Below, piece by piece: positions 1 to 4,974 of a stretch of 5,134 nucleotides of DNA. Positions within the stretch are counted from its first letter, which is position 1. Every line of letters begins with the position of its first letter. The stretch lies in the NCBI GenBank assembly GCA_026967815.1, contig JAPUUO010000044.1, forward strand, positions 5,374-10,507, read 5' to 3'. The notes under the pieces are model-generated. The model was not told the DNA's origin. It saw only the letters and a program-made list of their open reading frames with translations, and searched no databases. The translations under genes and the position numbers were made by a program. The DNA is from Candidatus Bathyarchaeota archaeon (GTDB lineage: Archaea > Thermoproteota > Bathyarchaeia > Bathyarchaeales > Bathyarchaeaceae).

Positions 1-199
1 GTTCGTCGCCATCATTCTATCTTTCACGACCTTTAAAGGAAAAAGCAAAGTAAAAGGTGGAGGAGCCATAATCATCGGGCCTTTTCCAATAATCGTTGGC
101 ACGGGTAAAGAATCGGTCAAAATTCTTCTATTGTTCTACATAATTTTAATTGTATCTCTGCTCGTTTTCATGGCTTTCTCACGCTTTACTCTTAGATAA
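1..199 (+). CDS. DUF131 / TIGR00304-like membrane protein, 3' part (partial at window start)
   Basis: The open frame enters from the left edge (first full codon at 2) and ends at TAA 197-199, giving 65 C-terminal residues. What is visible is the end of a hydrophobic segment (FVAIILSF), a short basic loop (KGKSKVKGG), then GGGAIIIGPFPIIVGTG, followed by a hydrophobic helix of about 20 residues and a basic tail ending FTLR. The G-x-x-x-IGP-x-PI-x-x-G motif between two membrane segments is what I associate with the archaeal DUF131/TIGR00304 family of small membrane proteins, whose function is unknown. The gene lies 14 bp before the next plus-strand gene, which carries the same motif, so the two are probably co-transcribed paralogues. 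The start lies outside the window. The family call comes from motif memory only; the frame itself looks secure. Confidence 0.75.
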   Translation, partial: FVAIILSFTTFKGKSKVKGGGAIIIGPFPIIVGTGKESVKILLLFYIILIVSLLVFMAFSRFTLR

Positions 200-202
200 A
201 AA

Positions 203-207
203 GAGGT
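203..207 (+). promoter_or_regulatory. Shine-Dalgarno site (GAGGT) for the zinc-finger membrane protein
   Basis: GAGGT sits 6 nt before the ATG at 214, within the 14-nt gap after the preceding stop. It supports the ATG start and translational coupling of the two membrane-protein genes. Confidence 0.6.
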
Positions 208-213
208 CTAAGC

Positions 214-603
214 ATGCTAGTCAAGGTGTGTCAACTTTGCGGAAAACTTGCCCCCGTGACGTATACTTGCAGACAATGCAAACGCCAGGTTTGTGAAGCC
301 TGCTTTAAACATGAAGTTCACGTTTGCTCAGAATGTTATAGCCATCTTAAACAGGAAATGCCTCTCTTAACGTTTCCGCTGAAACTGTTTCTTCTGGGCT
401 TTGCGCTTGTATTTGTTGGAATGATTTTTCTCATAGCCTCCTCAATCCTAGGCGGCAACGTCGAAACAACCACCGGCATCATAATATTCGTAGGACCAAT
501 TCCAATAATACTCGGCAGTGGACCTTACTCTATCTTCGCAATTCTCCTCGCCACTATTCTGGCAGTCTTGGGCGTAGTTTTCTTTCTTTTGTTGCGAAAA
601 TAA
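214..603 (+). CDS. Zinc-finger (B-box-like) membrane protein with DUF131-like motif
   Basis: This 129-residue protein has two parts. Residues 6-41 hold eight cysteines and two histidines spaced C-x2-C-x9-C-x2-C-x4-C-x2-C-x2-H-x2-H-x-C-x2-C (C6, C9, C19, C22, C27, C30, H33, H36, C38, C41). That is enough ligands for two zinc ions and resembles a B-box or cross-brace finger. Residues about 54-80 and 104-127 are hydrophobic and likely cross the membrane. Between them lies GIIIFVGPIPIILGSG (88-103), the same motif as in the upstream partial gene, which suggests duplication of a DUF131-like unit plus gain of a finger. The ATG is supported by GAGGT six bases upstream. There is no signal peptide, so the finger is most simply cytoplasmic. 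The stop codon ends 4 bp before the 3' end of the opposite-strand tRNA. Function is unknown; the finger could be for protein contact or membrane-tethered regulation. Confidence 0.85.
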   Translation: MLVKVCQLCGKLAPVTYTCRQCKRQVCEACFKHEVHVCSECYSHLKQEMPLLTFPLKLFLLGFALVFVGMIFLIASSILGGNVETTTGIIIFVGPIPIILGSGPYSIFAILLATILAVLGVVFFLLLRK

Positions 604-607
604 GACA

Positions 608-685
608 TGGTGGGGCTGCCCGGATTTGAACCGGGGTCAAGAGAGCCCGAGTCTCCTAGCCTAGACCAAGCTAGCCCACAGCCCC
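608..685 (-). tRNA. tRNA-Pro (anticodon CGG), CCA encoded
   Basis: Read on the minus strand, the 5' end is at 685. The acceptor arm GGGGCTG (685-679) pairs fully with CAGCCCC (618-612). The D stem is GGCT/GGCT with two G-T wobbles and a loop carrying A14, G15, G18-G19 and A21. The anticodon stem is GGAGA/TCTCT with loop CTCGGGC, giving anticodon CGG, which reads the proline codon CCG. A 4-nt variable loop precedes the T arm CCCGG-TTCAAAT-CCGGG. The discriminator is A, as expected for archaeal proline tRNA, and CCA follows directly in the DNA (610-608). The body is 75 nt without CCA, and no intron is visible. All conserved positions fit, so the call is firm. Confidence 0.95.
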
Positions 686-706
686 TACAAGTGACATTTC
701 ATTTAG

Positions 707-716
707 CCTATAAAAC
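707..716 (-). promoter_or_regulatory. Box A (TATA) promoter element for tRNA-Pro
   Basis: On the minus strand this reads GTTTTATAGG, a good archaeal TATA box. Its centre is about 26 nt upstream of the mature tRNA 5' end, the expected TBP spacing if transcription starts at or just before the tRNA. Seen by eye only. Confidence 0.55.
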
Positions 717-725
717 GTAAAATTG

Positions 726-733
726 CTTAAATA
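726..733 (+). promoter_or_regulatory. Possible box A, distal promoter toward the HTH-NrdD-like gene
   Basis: CTTAAATA is TATA-like in an AT-rich stretch and would start transcription near 755, giving a leader of about 95 nt to the TTG at 851. It competes with the nearer candidate at 865-872. Weak evidence. Confidence 0.25.
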
Positions 734-817
734 CCATTGCTTGCTTCAGATGTTGTCTAGCTAACAACTTTCATTTGATTCGTCTGTTGAAAAGAAGGAT
801 TTTCCACGCCTCGTAGT

Positions 818-844
818 TTACATGTCATTTTTCATCACATGTAA
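818..844. promoter_or_regulatory. Perfect dyad TTACATGT-N11-ACATGTAA, candidate operator
   Basis: TTACATGT (818-825) and ACATGTAA (837-844) are exact reverse complements separated by 11 nt. Their centres are 19 bp apart, about two helical turns. Each half contains the self-palindromic word ACATGT. The dyad lies directly in front of the longest reading frame of a gene with a winged helix-turn-helix, which fits an autoregulatory site. The geometry is seen in the sequence; the operator role is inference. Confidence 0.4.
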
Positions 845-850
845 CAAATT

Positions 851-3178
851 TTGCTTCGGCAATGCTTTAAAACTGAGGACACATTATTACGGTTTAGCAG
901 TTTCAGTGAAGGTGCTCATTTGTCCCGTCGGAGAAAGCTTGGAACCCGGGTGTTGAAGGCTGTTTCTTCGTCTATTCGTTTACAAGTTTTAACTATTCTC
1001 TTAGAAAGGGGGCCTCTTTCTTACACTGAAATAATGAACATTCTTCGTCTGAATCCAGGCAGAGACGCTGGTCGATTCGCCTACCACCTCAAATCTCTTT
1101 TAAAAGCCGATTTAATTGAGCCAGACGTGAAAACCAAGAAATATAGGCTTACGGACCTCGGCAGAATGCTCATCGATGTCGCTGAAAACATTGAGGAGCG
1201 ATTTTTCAAGAGGAGGAAAATGATGGTTCGCGCCTCTCGCTTAGCCATGGAGGAGTTCGACCGCAATAAAATAGCTGAATCACTTGTGAAGGAAGCGAAC
1301 GTTCCTCACGATCTGGCGCAGAAGATAGCCAGGGAAACTCAAGGACGCCTACTCAAGGTAAAAACAAAATATTTGACTGCTCCTCTAATTCGAGAGTTTG
1401 TCAACACAATCCTAATTGAAAAGGGACTAGAAGAATATCGCCACAAGCTTACACGTTTAGGGTTACCCGTCTATGATGTAACCCAGCTCATAAAAACAAT
1501 GGGGACTCAAGCCAAGAGTGTGAGTGCAGTTCACGAAGCAGCAGCTAACTCCATAATTGAAGAGTACACATTGCTTAACGTGCTTCCACGTGACATCGCT
1601 GATGCTCATCTTTCTGGTTCGCTTCATCTCAGCAATCTCGGCTACTGGATATTGAAACCAACCGAGTTTATGCATGACCTCCGTTTTTTCCTCCAGTCTG
1701 GACTCAGCTTTGGAAGACCGAATCTTGCCAATATCTCGTATCCTGCTCCCAAGAGTTTCAAAGCCGCGCTTCTTCTCGTCTCCAACCTCCTGAGAATTGT
1801 TGGCACTGAAGTAGCTGGAGAGCAAGCGCTGGATTACTTCAACATTTTTCTCGCCCCTTTCATCCGTGGGGTTGAGGCAGACAAAATCTGTGAGGATTTG
1901 CGCTTGTTTCTTTTTGACCTAAACCACTCTCTCACAGCTGATGGCAAGCCCCTAAACGTATCTCTAGGCTTAGAATTTGTAGTTCCAAGCTTTATGCAAG
2001 ACGAGAGAGCTGTAGGGCAGGACGCCAAATCTGTGGGTTCTTATGCTGACTTTACAGATGAAAGCCGTCGTCTCCTTTCACTGCTTCTGGAAGTCATGTT
2101 GGAAGAAAGCAGCAGCAAGCCAATCTTCAATCCAAGTTTTATTCTGAAGATTCGTCCAGAAACATTTGAAAGCAAGGAATGTGACTCTACTCTCTTCAAG
2201 GCCCATCGCTTAGCAGCCGATAAGGGGCTTCCTTACTTCGCCAACCTCGCCTTGAGAGAACAGGAGTGTGCATCTTACACCGCAACGGGTATGCGTCTTT
2301 CTGATGACTGGAAGAAAGACTGGGAATTAGATACCCTGCGTACTGGAAGCATTGACAGCGTTATGGTTAACTTGCCAAGGCTTGTTTATGAAGCCAAAGG
2401 AAACAAAACAGAGTTTTTCAAACTTCTGGATGAACAACTTGAGATGGCATTGAGAGCTCTGGAAATCAAGTATCGAACTCTTAAACAAAGACTCAGGGAA
2501 GGGCTTCTTCCTTTTCTAACCGGAAAGACTGGTGGAGATCAATACATCAGGCTTGAGAACTTTTCACGCCAAGTAAGCCCTGTGGGATTAAATGAAGCTG
2601 CAAAATGCTTTGCTGGAAAATCCATACCTGAAGACGACAAAGCTTTGAAATTTGCAGAAGACATCATGCAATATTTCTTCGAGTTCGTTAGGAAATATTC
2701 GAGAAAGCCGGAAACCCGCCCAGTGTTAGCTATGGTTCCTTGCTATGATGCAGCCAAGCGTCTCGCGGAATTAGATGTTGAACGTTACGGCTGGGCAAAC
2801 GCACGTCCACGAGGCGCTAAGGAACACCCGTTCTACACCGACATGGTCGTAGTGCCACCAGAAGCCAACATCTCTTGGCAAGAGCGCCTAAAAATCGAAG
2901 AGAGATTTCACCAACTTGCCATGGGGGGTCATCTCGCAATCATGCAATTAGCAGAGAAAGAACAAGATCCTGAGGAGCTGTTGGCGGTAACAAAGCAAAT
3001 CGCAACAACTTATCGCATAGGTTTGTATAGCTTCAATCGAAGCATCACTTTTTGTGGGCATTGTCAAAAAACCTTTTTCGGACAACTGTTGAAATGCCCA
3101 TTTTGTGGTTCTGTGAATGCCATAATCCGCCATAGGCGAGTCTCAGCTAAATACGAGTCAATCATGGTTTCTGGCTGA
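851..3178 (+). CDS. Winged-HTH / ATP-cone-like / inactive NrdD-like fusion protein (putative nucleotide-responsive regulator)
   Basis: Coordinates give the longest frame (TTG 851, 775 aa); the TTG at 920 has the better ribosome site. Residue numbers count from 851. Residues 31-110 form an ArsR-like winged helix-turn-helix (VLKAVSSSIRLQVLTILLER, later RFAYHLKSLLKADLIE and YRLTDLG). Residues about 123-205 match an ATP cone (EEFDRNKIAESLVKEA; LIREFVNTILIEKGLEEYR). The rest follows anaerobic ribonucleotide reductase NrdD in order: DAHLSGSLHLSNLGYW (251-266), EVAGEQALDYFNIFLAPF (320-337), VNLPRLVYEA (506-515), FYTDMVVVPPEANIS (661-675), GLYSFN (724-729) and the Cys4 zinc site C735-x2-C738 / C749-x2-C752. 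The catalytic residues look lost. The thiyl-radical GCR motif appears as GMR (480-482), no Cys follows LHLSNLGYW, and the glycyl-radical RRVCGY reads RRVSAKY (762-768) with only seven residues after it. I infer a DNA-binding sensor rather than an active reductase. Confidence 0.8.
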   Translation: MLRQCFKTEDTLLRFSSFSEGAHLSRRRKLGTRVLKAVSSSIRLQVLTILLERGPLSYTEIMNILRLNPGRDAGRFAYHLKSLLKADLIEPDVKTKKYRLTDLGRMLIDVAENIEERFFKRRKMMVRASRLAMEEFDRNKIAESLVKEANVPHDLAQKIARETQGRLLKVKTKYLTAPLIREFVNTILIEKGLEEYRHKLTRLGLPVYDVTQLIKTMGTQAKSVSAVHEAAANSIIEEYTLLNVLPRDIADAHLSGSLHLSNLGYWILKPTEFMHDLRFFLQSGLSFGRPNLANISYPAPKSFKAALLLVSNLLRIVGTEVAGEQALDYFNIFLAPFIRGVEADKICEDLRLFLFDLNHSLTADGKPLNVSLGLEFVVPSFMQDERAVGQDAKSVGSYADFTDESRRLLSLLLEVMLEESSSKPIFNPSFILKIRPETFESKECDSTLFKAHRLAADKGLPYFANLALREQECASYTATGMRLSDDWKKDWELDTLRTGSIDSVMVNLPRLVYEAKGNKTEFFKLLDEQLEMALRALEIKYRTLKQRLREGLLPFLTGKTGGDQYIRLENFSRQVSPVGLNEAAKCFAGKSIPEDDKALKFAEDIMQYFFEFVRKYSRKPETRPVLAMVPCYDAAKRLAELDVERYGWANARPRGAKEHPFYTDMVVVPPEANISWQERLKIEERFHQLAMGGHLAIMQLAEKEQDPEELLAVTKQIATTYRIGLYSFNRSITFCGHCQKTFFGQLLKCPFCGSVNAIIRHRRVSAKYESIMVSG
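865..872 (+). promoter_or_regulatory. Possible box A for the start at 920
   Basis: CTTTAAAA is a plausible archaeal TATA box. Transcription would begin near 895, giving a leader of about 25 nt that contains the GGTG site at 911-914 before the TTG at 920. If used, the TTG at 851 could not be the start. Confidence 0.3.
910..914 (+). promoter_or_regulatory. Shine-Dalgarno-like AGGTG that favours a TTG start at 920
   Basis: AGGTG ends 5 nt before an in-frame TTG at 920 (residue 24 of the longest frame, in AHLSRRRK). No such site precedes the leftmost TTG at 851. Starting here would give 752 residues and leave the winged helix-turn-helix complete. Confidence 0.4.
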
Positions 3179-3210
3179 AAATCAATAGGCTGAAACCAAA
3201 AGGCATAATC

Positions 3211-3218
3211 AACATGTT
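3211..3218. promoter_or_regulatory. Palindrome AACATGTT, possible regulator half site
   Basis: This 8-bp palindrome carries the third and last ACATGT in the window, about 33 bp after the stop of the HTH-NrdD-like gene. It resembles the two half sites of the dyad at 818-844. A binding role is inference. Confidence 0.2.
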
Positions 3219-3238
3219 AATTCAGTGGAGTATTTTGT

Positions 3239-3260
3239 ACATTTTTTTAAACAATTTTTT
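3239..3260 (+). terminator. T-rich terminator after the HTH-NrdD-like gene
   Basis: Two T tracts, 7 T at 3242-3248 and 6 T at 3255-3260, lie about 60 nt after the stop codon. Runs of T without a strong hairpin are the usual intrinsic stop signal in archaea. The second tract opens the AT palindrome TTTTTCGAAAAA (3256-3267). Confidence 0.45.
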
Positions 3261-3296
3261 CGAAAAAGTTTGATTAAAAACTAACATGCGAAATCT

Positions 3297-3334
3297 ATAC
3301 AGAAATTTGTATAAAGCCATCATAATTTCTGTAT
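3297..3334. repeat. Perfect 11-bp inverted repeat enclosing a TATA-like element
   Basis: ATACAGAAATT (3297-3307) and AATTTCTGTAT (3324-3334) are exact reverse complements around a 16-nt centre. The centre contains TGTATAAA (3308-3315), a TATA-like sequence. A related word, AAATCTGTATG, follows at 3358-3368. The layout suits a controlled promoter for the small gene at 3460, with a leader of roughly 120 nt, but could also be chance in AT-rich DNA. Confidence 0.4.
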
Positions 3335-3342
3335 GTAGAGTC

Positions 3343-3354
3343 TGCAAATTTGCA
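3343..3354. repeat. 12-bp perfect palindrome TGCAAATTTGCA
   Basis: A self-complementary 12-mer between the 11-bp inverted repeat and the small Cys-rich gene. It could be a protein-binding site; nothing else in the sequence tells its role. Confidence 0.3.
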
Positions 3355-3405
3355 TCCAAATCTGTATGCAATGCTAATAGCCAAACTCACCTTAAGATGT
3401 AGACT

Positions 3406-3442
3406 ACCCTTTTTGCAGGGTTCTCGTGACACTGTGCAAAAA
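3406..3442 (+). promoter_or_regulatory. Two mutually exclusive leader hairpins before the small Cys-rich gene
   Basis: ACCCT (3406-3410) can pair with AGGGT (3417-3421). Alternatively TTTTTGCA (3410-3417) can pair with TGCAAAAA (3435-3442). The two stems share bases and cannot form together. The second ends 4 nt before the GGAG ribosome site at 3447-3450, so it could affect translation. The stems are short and AU-rich, so the regulatory reading is tentative. Confidence 0.25.
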
Positions 3443-3459
3443 CTTTGGAGACTCTCTAA

Positions 3460-3717
3460 ATGGCTCTGAATACACGTGTGAAGTCCCTTTATAGTGGGCA
3501 GAAAGAAAGTAGCATAGGCGAATTGCCCAGTTGCCTTGGCAAGTGGCTTTCCAATAACTCCAATAAATGCGAGACGTGTAGCCTTCAATTGGAATGTTAT
3601 GGCAAGATGAGAAAAGAAGAGAAAAGGCAGGAAAAGGAAGAAGAGCGGAAAAGAATTCCTTGGTACAAGCTTACAGACTTGGAAGAAGCCTTCGGCGTCT
3701 GCGAAACATGCGGCTGA
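3460..3717 (+). CDS. Small Cys-rich metal-binding-type protein, unknown function
   Basis: I do not recognise this 85-residue protein. It has six cysteines: C25, then C37-x2-C40-x5-C46, and C81-x2-C84 at the very end. The first four, in the arrangement C-x11-C-x2-C-x5-C (CLGKW, then KCETCSLQLECYG), look like a zinc or iron-sulphur ligand set. Between the clusters, residues 49-65 are almost entirely K, E and R and should form a charged helix, followed by an IPWYKL segment. No membrane segment or signal peptide is seen. The ATG is preceded by GGAG at 3447-3450 with a 9-nt spacer. The stop lies 6 bp from the end of the convergent pyrB. An overlapping antisense frame (3295-3588) lacks such support. 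The metal-binding role is inferred from cysteine spacing only. Confidence 0.65.
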   Translation: MALNTRVKSLYSGQKESSIGELPSCLGKWLSNNSNKCETCSLQLECYGKMRKEEKRQEKEEERKRIPWYKLTDLEEAFGVCETCG

Positions 3718-3723
3718 CGTTAG

Positions 3724-4644
3724 TTATTTTGTAGCGCCTAGAATAAGCGCTAGCAACGTCATCCGGGTGACGATGCCGTTCCACACTTGCTGAAAATATA
3801 GGGCGTGTGAAGTAGTATCTACTTCTGCTGCGATTTCGTCTATTCTCGGTAGAGGATGCAAAATTATCATATCGTTTCTTGCCTTTTCTAGCAATTTCAA
3901 ATCAACTTTGTAAGAGCCTTTAACTTTGGCGTATTCAGCCGCGTCTGGAAATCTTTCTTTCTGAATGCGCGTGATGTAGAGCACATCCAATCTAGGTAAG
4001 ATCTCTTCGATAGTGCTTTTCTCCACAACTTTTATTCTATCCTTGATGGTGTCTAGCACTTCCCGGCGCATTCGCAGAGATTCAGGTGAAACAAGATGAA
4101 GTTTCACATCGTAAAGTGACAAAGCGTAAGCCAGAGAGTGAACTGTCCGTCCATAACGGAGGTCTCCAACTAGTGCGATGTTAAGTCCACCTATTCTCCC
4201 AAGCTCCCTCCAAATAGTATAGAGATCCAGTAAAGCTTGGGTTGGATGCTCTTCGGCGCCTGAACCAGCATTTATGATTGGAACCTCTGCGAATTCAGCT
4301 GCCAATCGAGCTGCGCCTTCCAGTGGGTGGCGTAATGCTATAACGTCTGCATATTTCTCCACAACACGAACTGTGTCAGCTAGGTTTTCTCCCTTCTTAA
4401 CCGACGCTACCTCTGCTTCCGCGAATCCTATGGCTGAGCCTCCCAGCTTGTACATGGCAGATTCAAAACTAAGCCTCGTGCGCGTGCTAGGTTCAAAAAA
4501 CAGCGTTGCCAACATTTTTCCGCGAAGCATATCTGAGCCGCTTTTTGCCACAGGCTCCATTGCACTAGCCATTTCTATAATATAGTCAGTTTCTTCACGT
4601 GTGAAATCTTTGATAGAGATGATGTCGCGACCCTTAAACTTCAA
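3724..4644 (-). CDS. pyrB: Aspartate carbamoyltransferase, catalytic subunit
   Basis: This cytoplasmic enzyme catalyses the first committed step of pyrimidine synthesis: carbamoyl phosphate plus L-aspartate give N-carbamoyl-L-aspartate. The 306 residues match the family's usual length. Visible active-site motifs are FFEPSTRTRLSF (49-60, carbamoyl phosphate site), SVKKGENLADT (81-91, the 80s loop with K84), ALRHPLEG (103-110), EEHPTQALLDLY (131-142), DLRYGRTVHSL (161-171), ITRIQKER (224-231, aspartate site) and HPLPRIDEI (263-271). All key residues are present, so it should be active. The start is TTG at 4644-4642: a stop codon lies two codons upstream in frame, and the N-terminus FKGRDIISIKDF aligns with archaeal homologues. 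The regulatory subunit gene pyrI, often directly downstream in archaea, is not there; the convergent Cys-rich gene occupies that place. The ATCase assignment is firm. Confidence 0.97.
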   Translation of the reverse strand: MKFKGRDIISIKDFTREETDYIIEMASAMEPVAKSGSDMLRGKMLATLFFEPSTRTRLSFESAMYKLGGSAIGFAEAEVASVKKGENLADTVRVVEKYADVIALRHPLEGAARLAAEFAEVPIINAGSGAEEHPTQALLDLYTIWRELGRIGGLNIALVGDLRYGRTVHSLAYALSLYDVKLHLVSPESLRMRREVLDTIKDRIKVVEKSTIEEILPRLDVLYITRIQKERFPDAAEYAKVKGSYKVDLKLLEKARNDMIILHPLPRIDEIAAEVDTTSHALYFQQVWNGIVTRMTLLALILGATK

Positions 4645-4685
4645 CCTTTACCCCACACAAAATTTAACAAACTACAAATAACTCT

Positions 4686-4694
4686 TTTTATTAA
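4686..4694 (-). promoter_or_regulatory. Possible box A for pyrB
   Basis: On the minus strand this reads TTAATAAAA, a loose TATA match. Transcription would start near 4664, leaving a leader of about 20 nt that includes GGGG (4654-4651), a weak ribosome-site candidate 6 nt before the TTG. No better element is visible. Confidence 0.3.
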
Positions 4695-4888
4695 GAGCAA
4701 AAGCTATTGATAAGAATCTCATATTGAAGCGCGGAGAAAAGAGAGTTTCTAGAAGTTAGCAGAAGCTTTAGCTTCAGATACGAAATGCGCGCGCTTTTGA
4801 AGAAAATCTTCTTCATAGCTCAGATATTTTCAGAAGCTTCAAGAAATGGCTTTCGTCTATTTTTCGCGCACAGTTTATGCTGGATGTC

Positions 4889-4907
4889 AAACTGTAAATA
4901 ACAGTTT
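4889..4907. repeat. Inverted repeat AAACTGT-N5-ACAGTTT
   Basis: A 7-bp perfect stem with a 5-nt loop, plus a further ACAGTTT at 4870-4876. It lies about 70 nt beyond the stop of the minus-strand gene at the right edge. No T tract follows on that strand, so a terminator role is doubtful. Confidence 0.35.
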
Positions 4908-4974
4908 TGGAACCACAATAAACCATTTCTGCACGCGCATTTACAAAGGAACTTGAAAGTCAATCAAAATGGTT

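Larger units (their letters stand above)
4645..4974. other. 330-bp intergenic region with several short hairpins and GC islands
   Basis: No convincing gene is seen here. Between the pyrB promoter and the next minus-strand gene there are several perfect inverted repeats: GAAGCT-TT-AGCTTC (4762-4775), GAAGA-AAA-TCTTC (4799-4811), the palindrome GAAGCTTC (4833-4840), AAACTGT-N5-ACAGTTT (4889-4907), and a distant pair AAATGCGCG (4783-4791) with CGCGCATTT (4934-4942). The word CAGAAGCTT occurs twice (4760-4768 and 4831-4839). The GCGC islands stand out in an AT-rich gap, which may mean a structured RNA or a promoter region. I cannot assign a known RNA family. Confidence 0.3.

Noticed and set aside
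211..220. Palindrome AGCATGCT over the ATG at 214 as an operator
   Set aside because: A single short palindrome created partly by the start codon, with no second copy or promoter nearby.
1463..1825. 120-residue minus-strand frame inside the HTH-NrdD-like gene
   Set aside because: It is a shadow of a gene whose own frame carries clear NrdD motifs over this stretch.
851..3178. Calling this gene a working anaerobic ribonucleotide reductase (nrdD)
   Set aside because: Similarity over the body is strong, but the radical Gly and the catalytic Cys positions read Ala and Met, the tail is short, and the protein has a DNA-binding domain in front.
3291..3370. CRISPR-like array from repeated TCTGTATG words
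   Set aside because: Only two exact 8-bp copies, no regular repeat-spacer pattern and no cas gene nearby.
3295..3588. 97-residue minus-strand frame overlapping the Cys-rich gene and its leader
   Set aside because: It runs antisense through a repeat-rich gap and through a gene with a ribosome site and ordered cysteines. Its own sequence shows no domain.
4274..4585. 103-residue plus-strand frame opposite pyrB
   Set aside because: It is the reverse of the conserved carbamoyl phosphate-binding part of pyrB, low in complexity and without motifs.
4846..4956. 36-residue plus-strand frame from ATG 4846 in the gap upstream of pyrB
   Set aside because: No ribosome site, no recognisable motif, and it runs through several inverted repeats; chance length.
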